DNA of 43,267 nt from Desulforamulus putei DSM 12395 (GCF_900129195.1 NZ_FQUY01000023.1:1-43267); one strand, 5' to 3'. Positions 32,271 to 40,363 are shown, counted from the stretch's first letter. Made by a program: numbers and translations. The notes: generated by a model from the letters alone, not told the origin.

Positions 32271-34301
32271 ATGTTTACCAAGATTAGGAAAAGGGACGGC
32301 CGGGAAGTGGCCTTTGATGAAACCAAAATCACCGACGCTATCTTTAAAGCGGCCAAAGCGGTAGGCGGTGAAGACCGTCAAACGGCCATGGAACTCACCC
32401 TGGAAGTCTTGAAAATGCTCAAGAAACAATATAACGGTCATATATTTGGCGTGGAAGAAGTTCAGGATATTGTGGAAAAGGTGCTGATCGAGGCAGGTCA
32501 TGCCCGTACCGCCAAAGCTTATATTTTGTACCGTCACCAGCGGACCCGCCTGCGGGAGGCCAAAAGCGACCTGATGGATGCGGTGGAGGAAATCCTGGAA
32601 GAAACCAACCGGGAAAACGCCAACGTATCGAACTCACCCTCCGCCAAGATGCTGCAGATCGCCAGCGCAGCCAGCAAGAAGTATTATTTAAGCCGGTTAA
32701 TTCCTGAAGAAATGTCCCAGGCCCATGTCAGGGGAGATATACATATTCATGATCTTGAGTTTTATGGAAAAACTTTGACTTGCCTTCAAATCCCATTAGG
32801 AAAATTGCTAAAAGAAGGATTTAATACCGGGCATGGTTATATTCGGCCGCCCAGGCGTCCTACTTCGGCCACTGCATTAGCCGCAATTATTTTACAGAGT
32901 TCTCAAAACGACATGCACGGCGGACAGTCTTTTGCTTTCTTTGACCGTGACCTTGCACCCTATGTGGAAGATGCCAGTGATCATGAGACCTACCAGGCCA
33001 TGGAGGCCCTGATCTATAACTTGAACAGCATGCATAGCCGGGCCGGCGCCCAGGTGCCTTTCTCCAGCCTGAACCTGGGAACTGAAACATCCGAAGCGGC
33101 ACGGAAGGTAATCCGAAACCTGCTGTTAGCCTATGAGGCCGGTCTGGGACGGGGAGAAAACCCCATCTTCCCTAACATCATCTTCAAAGTAAAGGAAGGC
33201 ATTAACCTGAACCCCGGCGATCCTAACTATGATTTATTTCAGTTAGCCATTCGGGTATCCTCCAAGCGTTTAAATCCCACCTTTAGCTTTATGGATTCTT
33301 CCTTCAACAGCGAATACGGCGATCAGGTGGGTTACATGGGATGCCGGACCCGGGTAATTGCTAACCGCCGGGGGCCTGCGGTTACCGACGGCCGGGGGAA
33401 CCTGTCCTTTACCACCATCAATTTACCCAGGATTGCCATTAAGGCCGAACGCAACCTGGATAAGTTTTACCGGTTACTGGATGAAACCCTGGATTTGGCC
33501 TGCCGCCAGTTGTATCATCGCTTCCGGGTGCAAGCCAAACTCAAAGTGAAGGATATGCCCTTTATCATGGGGCAGGGCCTGTATCTGGGTTCCCAGGGGC
33601 TCAAACCGGACGATGTCATTGAAGATGTGATTAAACACGGCACCCTGTCGCCCGGCTTCATCGGCCTGGCCGAAGCCCTGGTGGCGCTGACCGGCCAGCA
33701 TCACGGTCAAAGTGAGGAAGCCCAGGCGCTGGGTCTGGAAATCGTTTCTTATCTGCGCCGCAAGGTTGATGAGGCTGCTGAGCAATACAACCTCAACTAT
33801 ACCCTGCTGGCCACCCCGGCAGAAAGTGTGTCGGGCCGGTTTGCCAAGCTGGATCGCAAAGAATTTGGCATTATTCCCGGTGTTACCGATAAAGCTTACT
33901 ACACCAACTCCTTCCATGTGCCCGTGGGCTATCCCATCGGCATCTTCGAAAAAATCTCTCTGGAGGGGCCTTATCATAAATTCTGCAATGCCGGGCACAT
34001 CAGTTACATCGAAATGGCTTCACCGCCGCTGCACAATCCCCAGGCTGTGGAGGCCATTATCAAACACATGCGGGCCAGCGACATGGGCTATGCCGCCATC
34101 AACTTCCCGGTGGACTATTGCACTTCCTGCAATGTCACCGGTGTTATCAACCAGGACAGCTGCCCGCGCTGCGAATCCCCGGAAATTCGCCGGGTTCGCC
34201 GTATCACCGGCTACCTCAGCACCGTAGACCGGTTTAACGATGCCAAAGTGGCGGAACTAAAGGACAGAGTGGTACACTCCGGGTTTGATCTAAGGGATTA
34301 G
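32271..34301 (+). CDS. nrdD: anaerobic (class III) ribonucleoside-triphosphate reductase
   Basis: A 676-residue glycyl-radical enzyme that reduces ribonucleoside triphosphates to deoxy forms without oxygen. An N-terminal ATP-cone (KIRKRDGREVAFDETKI) is the allosteric site. The core includes SSQNDMHGGQSFAFFD. The zinc site near the C terminus is CTSCNVTGVINQDSCPRC, followed by the glycyl-radical loop RRITGYLS with Gly647. The loop has serine where many NrdD have GYLG. ATG 32271 overlaps no gene and follows nrdR by two bases. Activated by the NrdG encoded next. Confidence 0.96.
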   Translation: MFTKIRKRDGREVAFDETKITDAIFKAAKAVGGEDRQTAMELTLEVLKMLKKQYNGHIFGVEEVQDIVEKVLIEAGHARTAKAYILYRHQRTRLREAKSDLMDAVEEILEETNRENANVSNSPSAKMLQIASAASKKYYLSRLIPEEMSQAHVRGDIHIHDLEFYGKTLTCLQIPLGKLLKEGFNTGHGYIRPPRRPTSATALAAIILQSSQNDMHGGQSFAFFDRDLAPYVEDASDHETYQAMEALIYNLNSMHSRAGAQVPFSSLNLGTETSEAARKVIRNLLLAYEAGLGRGENPIFPNIIFKVKEGINLNPGDPNYDLFQLAIRVSSKRLNPTFSFMDSSFNSEYGDQVGYMGCRTRVIANRRGPAVTDGRGNLSFTTINLPRIAIKAERNLDKFYRLLDETLDLACRQLYHRFRVQAKLKVKDMPFIMGQGLYLGSQGLKPDDVIEDVIKHGTLSPGFIGLAEALVALTGQHHGQSEEAQALGLEIVSYLRRKVDEAAEQYNLNYTLLATPAESVSGRFAKLDRKEFGIIPGVTDKAYYTNSFHVPVGYPIGIFEKISLEGPYHKFCNAGHISYIEMASPPLHNPQAVEAIIKHMRASDMGYAAINFPVDYCTSCNVTGVINQDSCPRCESPEIRRVRRITGYLSTVDRFNDAKVAELKDRVVHSGFDLRD

Positions 34302-34325
34302 GTGAGAATTAGGAGGTGCATCCCC

Positions 34326-34871
34326 TTGACCGTTAAACTTCGCCTGGGGGGCATCGTCACCAACAGCGTGGTGGACGGCCCCGGACTGCGGACGGTGGTG
34401 TTCCTGCAGGGGTGTCCCCGCCGCTGTCCGGGCTGCCATAATCAAGAACTGCTGGATGCAGAGGGCGGCAGGGAAGTGACCGTCGAGGAAGCCCTGCAGG
34501 AAATCAAGGCTACCATTTCTCCCATTACCCAGGGCATTACCTTCTCCGGCGGAGACCCGCTGCTGCAGCCGGAGGCAGTGTACAGCCTGGCTAACGGGTT
34601 GAAAAAACAATTTCCCCGGCTGGATATCTGGTTGTACACCGGCTACCGGTACGAGGAAATAAAAAACCTGCCGGTGTTGGAGCTGGTGGATGTCCTGGTG
34701 GACGGGCCCTTTGAACAGGATAAAAAGGATCTGGCCCTGGCCTTCAGGGGCTCATCCAATCAGCGGCTGATTGACATTCCCCAAAGCCGGCAAGCCGGTC
34801 GAGTGGTGGAATGGCGGCTGCCTGTATGGGATCCGGTTATTTATCATGTCCATGATCCGGTGAAAGGGTAG
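34326..34871 (+). CDS. nrdG: anaerobic ribonucleotide reductase activating protein NrdG
   Basis: A 181-residue radical-SAM activase that generates the glycyl radical on NrdD. The motif GCPRRCPGCHNQEL gives the C-x3-C-x2-C ligands; FSGGDPLLQPEA and DIWLYTGYRYEEIKNLP are also characteristic. TTG 34326 has AGGAGGTG seven bases upstream; the frame is open to 34302 but without such a site. Twenty-four bases separate it from nrdD, within one operon. The last 20 residues after RQAGRVVEWRLPVWD are an unusual extension. Confidence 0.93.
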   Translation: MTVKLRLGGIVTNSVVDGPGLRTVVFLQGCPRRCPGCHNQELLDAEGGREVTVEEALQEIKATISPITQGITFSGGDPLLQPEAVYSLANGLKKQFPRLDIWLYTGYRYEEIKNLPVLELVDVLVDGPFEQDKKDLALAFRGSSNQRLIDIPQSRQAGRVVEWRLPVWDPVIYHVHDPVKG

Positions 34872-34901
34872 CAAAACGGGCGGCGGGAGGTGAAAAAAGG
34901 G

Positions 34902-35537
34902 ATGCCGGATTTTCATGCCACAGAACTGTACCAGATCACAAAATGCAGAGATTGTCCCAACGCTGTGGTGAATACGGAACAAATGGCAAAGGCCTGTGCC
35001 GAGCTTTTTAAAGAGATGGATTTCACCGGCTGGCAATTGGCCCGACTGGGGGGAGCCAAACCTAAACACCACGATATTTTTAGTGTGGCCATCGCCGGCT
35101 GCCCCAACTCCTGCAGTCAGCCCCAGATTAAGGATTTTGGCCTGCAGGGGCAGGCCGTACCCGAGGTGGGGGAAGGTTGTACCGGCTGCGGTCTGTGTGT
35201 GGCAGCCTGCCCGGATCAGGGCATCCTGCTGGGGGAGAAAGGACCGCAAATTGATCCTTCCCTGTGCCTCAATTGCGGTAAATGTGCCAGGTGTTGTCCG
35301 ACCGGCGCCATTACCATCAGCAAACAAGGTTATAGAGTGATGCGGGGCGGTAAGCTGGGGCGCCGGCCAAGGCTGGCCGAGGAAGTATGTTCCCTGACTG
35401 ATGAACAGGGGGCTTTGCAATGGCTTCGGCAAACCATTGAATTATTGAAGACAGAAGGGCGCCCCGGGGAGAGAGAGAGATTGGGCGCTTTATTAGAGCG
35501 AATCGGAAAGAAAAATAATAAAGATAAACCAAAATAG
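34902..35537 (+). CDS. small sulfite/nitrite reductase-like 4Fe-4S protein with ferredoxin domain
   Basis: A 211-residue protein resembling the C-terminal half of siroheme sulfite/nitrite reductases fused to a two-cluster ferredoxin. CRDCPNAV (about residue 15) and GCPNSCSQPQIKDFG hold four cysteines arranged like the siroheme-linked cluster site. They are followed by CTGCGLCVAACP and CLNCGKCARCCP. Such small proteins occur in anaerobic Clostridia and methanogens; their function is not established. The usual N-terminal half-domain is missing, so sulfite reduction is doubtful. ATG 34902 is nine bases after GGAGGTG, and a GTG at 34890 is the alternative. It follows nrdG by 30 bases and probably shares its transcript. 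Confidence 0.8.
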   Translation: MPDFHATELYQITKCRDCPNAVVNTEQMAKACAELFKEMDFTGWQLARLGGAKPKHHDIFSVAIAGCPNSCSQPQIKDFGLQGQAVPEVGEGCTGCGLCVAACPDQGILLGEKGPQIDPSLCLNCGKCARCCPTGAITISKQGYRVMRGGKLGRRPRLAEEVCSLTDEQGALQWLRQTIELLKTEGRPGERERLGALLERIGKKNNKDKPK

Positions 35538-35540
35538 TTC

Positions 35541-35569
35541 TCGACATTTGTCGGGTGTTGTCATATAAT
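35541..35569 (+). promoter_or_regulatory. putative sigma-A promoter of a short leader RNA
   Basis: TCGACA at 35541-35546 and TATAAT at 35564-35569 with a 17-base spacer. The start would be near 35576, where GTGCA-TAT-TGCAC (35577-35589) forms a 13-base palindrome. About 60 bases later comes the terminator at 35611-35640. Confidence 0.55.
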
Positions 35570-35610
35570 TGAGCATGTGCATATTGCACACCCGCCTTTT
35601 ATTTTGTTAA

Positions 35611-35640
35611 ACTCGGCCTTTTTGCCGAGTCTTTTTATTT
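35611..35640 (+). terminator. Rho-independent terminator before the TM1266-type gene
   Basis: ACTCGGC (35611-35617) pairs with GCCGAGT (35624-35630), followed by a long T-rich run to 35640. It can end the nrd operon or act on the short leader starting near 35576. Confidence 0.85.
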
Positions 35641-35745
35641 AAATAAAAATGTCATAAAAATTTAATTTTTGCGAAAAAGGTTTTTATATATAAACATCTA
35701 ATTAACCCCTTAGAATTAACAAGTTAGATTAACCAGGGGGGATTC

Positions 35746-36006
35746 ATGATGGAAAACAGTGTAGGCGGCGTGGTCATTGTTGTGGAAGATCGTGCGAGGC
35801 TGGCCCCAAAGGTAAATGCCATTCTGACGGAGTACGGGGATCTCATAGTGGGCCGGGTGGGACTGCCATACCGGGAAAAGAATAAATACGTCATTACCAT
35901 TGTTGTGGACGGCGACGTTGCGGTGGTTAAGGACATGGTCAGCAAACTGGAAAGCCTGGGAGAAATTCAGGTCAAGCTGGCCCTGAGCGGTATTTGTAAT
36001 CCATAG
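35746..36006 (+). CDS. TM1266 family protein (iron-only hydrogenase system regulator-like)
   Basis: An 86-residue small protein of the TM1266 family, an ACT/NikR-C-like fold usually encoded near [FeFe]-hydrogenase maturation genes and annotated as a putative regulator. The pattern GGVVIVVEDRARLAPKVNAI, then ILTEYGDLIVGRVGLPYR and ITIVVDGDVAVVKDMVSKL fits. It has no DNA-binding domain. Start is ATG 35746 or 35749, after AGGGGGG. No hydEFG gene is in the window; its neighbour is a CMD-like gene behind a terminator. Its role here is unknown. Confidence 0.8.
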   Translation: MMENSVGGVVIVVEDRARLAPKVNAILTEYGDLIVGRVGLPYREKNKYVITIVVDGDVAVVKDMVSKLESLGEIQVKLALSGICNP

Positions 36007-36020
36007 GTTGTGTTGTTAAG

Positions 36021-36047
36021 GAGGTGTCGTGCAAACACCTCTTTTTT
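36021..36047 (+). terminator. Rho-independent terminator after the TM1266-type gene
   Basis: GAGGTGT (36021-36027) pairs with ACACCTC (36035-36041), followed by a T run to 36047. The next gene begins 31 bases later without an obvious promoter. Confidence 0.8.
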
Positions 36048-36078
36048 ATCAGCATGTACGTAGCGTTGGGGGCTGAAA

Positions 36079-36387
36079 ATGGATTTATTGAAAACGCTGG
36101 AGAGATTGCAGGAAGAAAAACCCGAAGTGGCCGCAGCCATCGGTCATTTACGGCAGGCCGTTTTGGCAAATTCCTCACTGGATGCCAAAACCGCCAACCT
36201 GGTGGCCATTGGGATTGCCACGGCCATGCGAAATCAGGATGCTTTAATGGGACATATTAAAATGGCTAAAGCGGCAGGGGCCGGCAAGGATGAGGTAATA
36301 GGTGCTATTCTCCTGGCCATTCCCTCCAGTGGTGTACCGGGAGCTCTGGCCGCCCTGTCCCTGGCCTGGGAACTTTATGAAGAATAG
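36079..36387 (+). CDS. carboxymuconolactone decarboxylase family protein, cysteine-less
   Basis: A 102-residue all-helical protein of the CMD/AhpD-like superfamily. The pattern NLVAIGIATAMRNQDALMGH, then IKMAKAAGAGKDEVIGAI matches the family core, including the conserved histidine of the H-x2-x-A region. The C-x2-C pair of AhpD-type disulfide reductases is absent (no cysteine in the protein), so a peroxidase-partner role is unlikely. ATG 36079 follows GGGGGG. It is placed after the TM1266-type gene, separated by a terminator; function unknown. Confidence 0.75.
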   Translation: MDLLKTLERLQEEKPEVAAAIGHLRQAVLANSSLDAKTANLVAIGIATAMRNQDALMGHIKMAKAAGAGKDEVIGAILLAIPSSGVPGALAALSLAWELYEE

Positions 36388-36405
36388 GCTTTTGCTTTTG
36401 GAAGC

Positions 36406-36433
36406 AAAGGCTAAGCCAAAAGCCAATGGCCAT
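36406..36433. repeat. heptad repeat, AAGCCAA family (after CMD gene)
   Basis: Units AAAGGCT, AAGCCAA, AAGCCAA, TGGCCAT in phase. This is the reverse-complement form of the TTGGCCT-type family in the dcw gaps. Confidence 0.55.
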
Positions 36434-36474
36434 TCAAATATGCCTTGGTCAACAAGCTTTTACATTTTTAAACT

Positions 36475-36514
36475 ACAGGTCTGTACCCTGGAGAACGGTA
36501 CAGGCCTGTTTTTT
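36475..36514. terminator. bidirectional terminator between the CMD and cooS genes
   Basis: A 13-bp stem (36475-36487 with 36497-36509, one T-G pair) with a nine-base loop. The plus-strand side has a run of six Ts and the minus-strand side a weaker one. It lies between two converging genes and overlaps the cooS stop. Confidence 0.75.
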
Positions 36515-38636
36515 ACGGCTTGGGCAAATTGGCCGAAAGACCTAGCGCTGCCCTTTTCTTTTCTATATGTTCAATATAAATGTCGGCCGCCTTTTCCGCA
36601 TCCAGTTCAATCATTACTTTACCGAGACCCAGGGTTTCGGTGGTTTCGGTAAGGGTTTTTACCACCACTTCGCTGCCGGTCACCGAGGGAACCGGGGCCA
36701 CGTGGACCAGCCAGCCCATGGCCACGGCGGTGCAGGCATCGGCCACCGCCTTTTGCTCCAGGTACTCGGGGGCGCCAATGACCAGCGGCAGTGCATTGGT
36801 GTCCACATCCAGGGCATCGGCCAACTCCATGGCGGTGTGGGTCATTTTGCCGATATCCACGCAGGCGCCGTAGGACAGCACCGGGGGAATGCCCAGGGAC
36901 CGGCAGACCTGTCGCAATCCGTTGCCTGCTTCGTTGGCAGCCTCCGGCCGGCACAGGCCTGTATACTCAAAGACCGCCGATACACAGCCGCCGGACAGCA
37001 CCAGAACATCCCGTTCCATGAGGGCTTTGGCCAGTTTGAAGGCATTGCTGCCGCCCTGGCCGTACCTGGCGGTGGTGCAGCCCACCAATGTGGCAATACC
37101 ACGGATATTGCCGTTGGCAATTTGATCAATCAAGGGCTGCCAGTTGCCGCCCAGGGCCTTTTTCACGGACTCGGTGGAGAAGCCCACCATGCATTCGCTG
37201 ACGTGTGGTGGTATATAGACATTGCGGTTTTCTGCTTTTCTCTTCTTGAAGGATTCGATGGCCCGCTCCAGGCATTCCTCCGCCTGTTTTTTCATCTGCT
37301 CCGGTTTGAAATCCAGCGCTTCGGTGTCCGGGAAGCGAATGACCGGGTCCACACTCAACAGTTTGGCGCCAAAACGCCGGGCAAACAGGGGCAGGGTGGG
37401 AACGGTGCAGTTATAATCAAACATAAACAGATCCACGCAGCCAGTGGCCAGCAGGTATTCCTCGGACAGCCATTCGCCTTCCTGGCCGGCCAGGGCGGGC
37501 ATGTTGTGGGAGCCGGAGTAATTTATGAGCTGCTGGCCTTCGCAGACGTGTCCCATCACCTGAATTCCTGCAGCCCCGGCCTCTCTGGCTTTTTGCTGCC
37601 ACTGTTCGGTGGAGGCCAGGTCGATGACCACATGGGCCAGCAAAGGCATATGGCCGTTGGTGATAATGTTTACCTTGGCAGGATCCAGCAGGCCCATGTT
37701 CATCTTGCGGTGGGTGATCTCCTGGGTTCCCATGAGGATCTCCTGCAGGAGGTCAAGGGCCCACAGGCCCTGGAATTCGTTGGCCACTCCCAGGCGCACG
37801 CAGGTCAGCAGGAAATCCACCGGGTCGGCGCCCAGGTTGGTCATGCACTTGGTCTGGGCAAAGCCCACCTCGGAAAAGGCGCCGCCGGGGAAGAGGCCCA
37901 GCTTCCGCCACAGTTCCTTACGGCGTGCCGGGGCAAAGGCTTCCACCAGTTTGGATGCCTGGAAATGGGGCCGGTGGATGTCTTCAATAAAGAAATCGGC
38001 AAATTCCACCGCCAACTGTTCGATGGGCTTGTTGGTGTCCATACCCAGAAAGTGAGCATATTTCTTCAGTTTTTCCGGTTCCCGGATTGTCAGGCCGCTT
38101 TCCGGATGGGAACCGGCCGCTCTCAAGGTACGGGCCGCCTGCAGGGCATGGTAGCAGTTAGCTGCCGTGCCGATGGTGGTATGACGGTAGGTGAAATTCC
38201 GGGCTACCATCACGTGGGCGTCGACACCGCAAACGCCTCGCTGGGCCTTCTTGCTAATCCGGCAAGGACCGTTGGCGCAGAGCTGGCAGGAAAGGCCGGG
38301 GGCACAGAAGTTGCACTGGGGCTGCTGCTCAGAAAAACGGTCAAAAACATTGGTTAATCCCTGGTTGTGCACCACCTGGTACATTTCCCGCATGGCCGGG
38401 TCCACAATGACATTTAAAGGGTAACCCTCCCTGGACTGATCATCCTTTTTAATATGCTCCCGCTGCCAGCGGTACAGCTCTTCCCCCCGGGGCGAAGGCT
38501 CAAACTTCCGGTAATCATAGGGCACTTCGGTCTTGTTGCGGTCCCGGTGAGCGCCGGGATCGTTGGTGTCGGCCCGGTGGGTGGGATCGCTGTTGTGTAT
38601 CAGGGTATCGTAGTTTTCATTGTTCTTATCAGACAT
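36513..38636 (-). CDS. cooS: anaerobic Ni-carbon-monoxide dehydrogenase catalytic subunit
   Basis: A 707-residue CooS that oxidises CO to CO2 at a Ni-4Fe-4S cluster. Family ligands are all present: NGHMP, HVCEGQQ, DYNCTVP, LVGCTTA, LSGGCVS and GACVDIG. B-cluster cysteines are Cys117, 120, 125 and 136. The dimer-bridging D-cluster motif is Cys108-x2-Cys111 instead of the C-x7-C type, which in D. vulgaris CODH binds [2Fe-2S] (recalled). The protein has about 70 more N-terminal residues than R. rubrum CooS. ATG 38636 follows AGGGGGG. No cooF, cooC or ACS gene is adjacent; a Crp/Fnr gene lies just upstream on the same strand. Confidence 0.95.
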   Translation of the reverse strand: MSDKNNENYDTLIHNSDPTHRADTNDPGAHRDRNKTEVPYDYRKFEPSPRGEELYRWQREHIKKDDQSREGYPLNVIVDPAMREMYQVVHNQGLTNVFDRFSEQQPQCNFCAPGLSCQLCANGPCRISKKAQRGVCGVDAHVMVARNFTYRHTTIGTAANCYHALQAARTLRAAGSHPESGLTIREPEKLKKYAHFLGMDTNKPIEQLAVEFADFFIEDIHRPHFQASKLVEAFAPARRKELWRKLGLFPGGAFSEVGFAQTKCMTNLGADPVDFLLTCVRLGVANEFQGLWALDLLQEILMGTQEITHRKMNMGLLDPAKVNIITNGHMPLLAHVVIDLASTEQWQQKAREAGAAGIQVMGHVCEGQQLINYSGSHNMPALAGQEGEWLSEEYLLATGCVDLFMFDYNCTVPTLPLFARRFGAKLLSVDPVIRFPDTEALDFKPEQMKKQAEECLERAIESFKKRKAENRNVYIPPHVSECMVGFSTESVKKALGGNWQPLIDQIANGNIRGIATLVGCTTARYGQGGSNAFKLAKALMERDVLVLSGGCVSAVFEYTGLCRPEAANEAGNGLRQVCRSLGIPPVLSYGACVDIGKMTHTAMELADALDVDTNALPLVIGAPEYLEQKAVADACTAVAMGWLVHVAPVPSVTGSEVVVKTLTETTETLGLGKVMIELDAEKAADIYIEHIEKKRAALGLSANLPKP

Positions 38637-38665
38637 AATGACCCCCCTTATGATTTTCTGGTCTG

Positions 38666-38695
38666 ATTATTCCCAGTGAAGGGACAATTATGCAA
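38666..38695 (-). promoter_or_regulatory. putative sigma-A promoter of cooS
   Basis: On the minus strand, TTGCAT (38690-38695) and AATAAT (38666-38671) have an 18-base spacer, about 30 bases before the cooS start. No clear Crp/Fnr half-sites flank it. Confidence 0.45.
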
Positions 38696-38704
38696 TGAAG
38701 ATAA

Positions 38705-38736
38705 ATGAAAAGCACCGTGTGATGAACACGATGCCT
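38705..38736 (-). terminator. terminator after the Crp/Fnr gene
   Basis: A 9-bp stem (38712-38720 with 38726-38734, one G-T pair) has a T-rich run on the minus strand after it. It separates the regulator from cooS. Confidence 0.65.
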
Positions 38737-38739
38737 TTG

Positions 38740-39423
38740 TTATTTCAATAAATTTTCTAATTTATTTTTGTCCAGGACCATAATTTGCTGCCGGTCCACG
38801 TCAATGGCGCCGGCCCGCTTGAAACTGTTTAACATCCGGTTGATGGTTTCCCGGGTACTGCCGGTGAGGTTGGCCAGTTCCTGGTTGGTGAGGTTAAAGT
38901 TAATCAGGGTGCCCCCGGGTTTTTGAATGCCATGTTCTTCGGCCATTTTAATCAGGGTATAGGCCAGTCGCCGGGCGGTATCGTGAAGGGCCAAATTCAT
39001 AACTTTTTCCTGAGCGGCCCGCAGGCGCCGGGACATGATACGCAGCATCTCCACAGCGATACCGGGGTTTTGACTGATCAACCTTTCAATGTCCTGGTTG
39101 CGCAGGACCCCCACCACGCAATCCTCCTGTACTTCAGCGGTGGCAGGGTAGTTTCCGCCGTCAAACAGGACCACTTCCGCAAAGACCTCGCCGGGGTTCA
39201 CAAAATGCAGAATGTGTTCCCGGCCGTCTTCCAACCTCCTGGTAAGTTTAATTAAACCGGATTTTAAAATGTAGAGGGCTTCCCCCGGTTCCCCCTCCAT
39301 AAAGATGAAGCGGCCTTTTTGATAGCTGCGCTCCAGCAGCAGGTTGGAGATTTCCCGCAACTGACTTTCGGGCAAACCGTAAAACAGCGGAATCTTTGCT
39401 AGATACTTTACATTATTCTCCAA
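38740..39423 (-). CDS. Crp/Fnr family transcriptional regulator
   Basis: A 227-residue regulator with an N-terminal cyclic-nucleotide-binding-like domain (FIFMEGEPGEALYILKSGLI, then NPGEVFAEVVLFDGG) and a C-terminal winged helix (NQELANLTGSTRETINRMLN). It has no N-terminal cysteine cluster like FNR, and no obvious CooA-type haem ligands (no Cys/His pair at the expected place), so the signal is unknown. Start: TTG 39423, six bases after the AGGGGGAG site; a TTG at 39429 would sit directly on that site. Its position before cooS suggests it may regulate CO dehydrogenase (inference). Confidence 0.88.
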   Translation of the reverse strand: MENNVKYLAKIPLFYGLPESQLREISNLLLERSYQKGRFIFMEGEPGEALYILKSGLIKLTRRLEDGREHILHFVNPGEVFAEVVLFDGGNYPATAEVQEDCVVGVLRNQDIERLISQNPGIAVEMLRIMSRRLRAAQEKVMNLALHDTARRLAYTLIKMAEEHGIQKPGGTLINFNLTNQELANLTGSTRETINRMLNSFKRAGAIDVDRQQIMVLDKNKLENLLK

Positions 39424-39435
39424 TACCAACTCCCC

Positions 39436-40194
39436 CTACCAGCGTATGCTGCAGAATCTCCTGCGGAAGGTTTGGATTACCGTGGACTGGCTGTCCCAGC
39501 CATGGGGCTTCCGGTTAAACCCTCCAAAAACCTCCACTTCATCAAAGCCGGCTGTATGTAAAAAACTTTCTAATTCCGCCCTGGTTAAGGGACGCAGGGG
39601 AACCTGGCCGCTGCCCAAACTGTGCTGGCTGCCGTTGCTGTCGTTTTTAATCAGAGAGGTTTTAAAGTCGATCAAGCCGTCGGGCCGGAAATCATACTGC
39701 CGGGTAAAAATAATTCCTGCCTGCTTGTTAACAATATCCGGCAGTTGAGTGATGTTGCCCTTTAAAATGCGGTCGTAGTTTACCGTTTGCAGGATCAGTG
39801 TACCCCCGTGGTAAAGGTGTTCTTTCATTTGGGTAAGGGCGGTTATAATGTCTTTGTCCGTTAGCAGGTGGACCAGTGAATTGCCGATACAGATTACTGC
39901 ATCAAATTTGCCCTCAATGTCTTCCAGATTTCTCATATCCCCGGTACGGAAATCCACGGCCAGCCCTTCCTTACGGGCTTTCTCTCGGGCCAATTTAATC
40001 ATGTCCGGTTCGTAATCCACGCCCACCACACTGAGGCCCCACCTGGCAAACTCCAGCGAATAATTCCCCGAACCGCAGGCCAGGTCCAAAACCCGGCTGA
40101 CACCAAGGTCGCCAAAGACCTGCCGGAAAAATTTTAACTGTTCTTCTCCCGCCGGAAAAATATCATCGTAATACTGGCTCAGGTCTTTATACAT
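39436..40194 (-). CDS. class I SAM-dependent methyltransferase
   Basis: A 252-residue Rossmann-fold methyltransferase. The SAM motif VLDLACGSGNYSLEFARWG lies at about residues 35-53, followed by VVGVDYEPDMIKLAREKA, DFRTGDMRNL and FDAVICIGNSLVHL. The substrate cannot be told. ATG 40194 follows GAGGTG; the frame extends four codons further upstream without a better signal. It ends 12 bases before the Crp/Fnr start, so the two are co-transcribed on the minus strand. Confidence 0.8.
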   Translation of the reverse strand: MYKDLSQYYDDIFPAGEEQLKFFRQVFGDLGVSRVLDLACGSGNYSLEFARWGLSVVGVDYEPDMIKLAREKARKEGLAVDFRTGDMRNLEDIEGKFDAVICIGNSLVHLLTDKDIITALTQMKEHLYHGGTLILQTVNYDRILKGNITQLPDIVNKQAGIIFTRQYDFRPDGLIDFKTSLIKNDSNGSQHSLGSGQVPLRPLTRAELESFLHTAGFDEVEVFGGFNRKPHGWDSQSTVIQTFRRRFCSIRW

Positions 40195-40363
40195 ATTGCA
40201 CCTCAATGTTTTTATTAATATTGTGCCCCCGCAATTTTTTCTCAGCGGTTGTTTTCATTGTAATAGAAGGAGAAAAATATGGCAATCATGGGGGATAAAT
40301 GAATACAATTAATCTTTTTGCTACAGATTAGCTGTCAAAACTATAACAGAAAAGGGGGCACAT

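Noticed and set aside
36567-38357. 596-residue open frame on the plus strand, antisense to cooS
   Set aside because: It lies fully inside cooS. The frame is open because of codon bias on the other strand, its composition is low-complexity in Gly/His/Gln, it shows no known motif and it has no ribosome binding site.
40279-40302. Seven-codon open frame with a good ribosome binding site before the nrfH remnant
   Set aside because: Too short to support as a gene; it could be a chance match or a vestige of the decayed locus.
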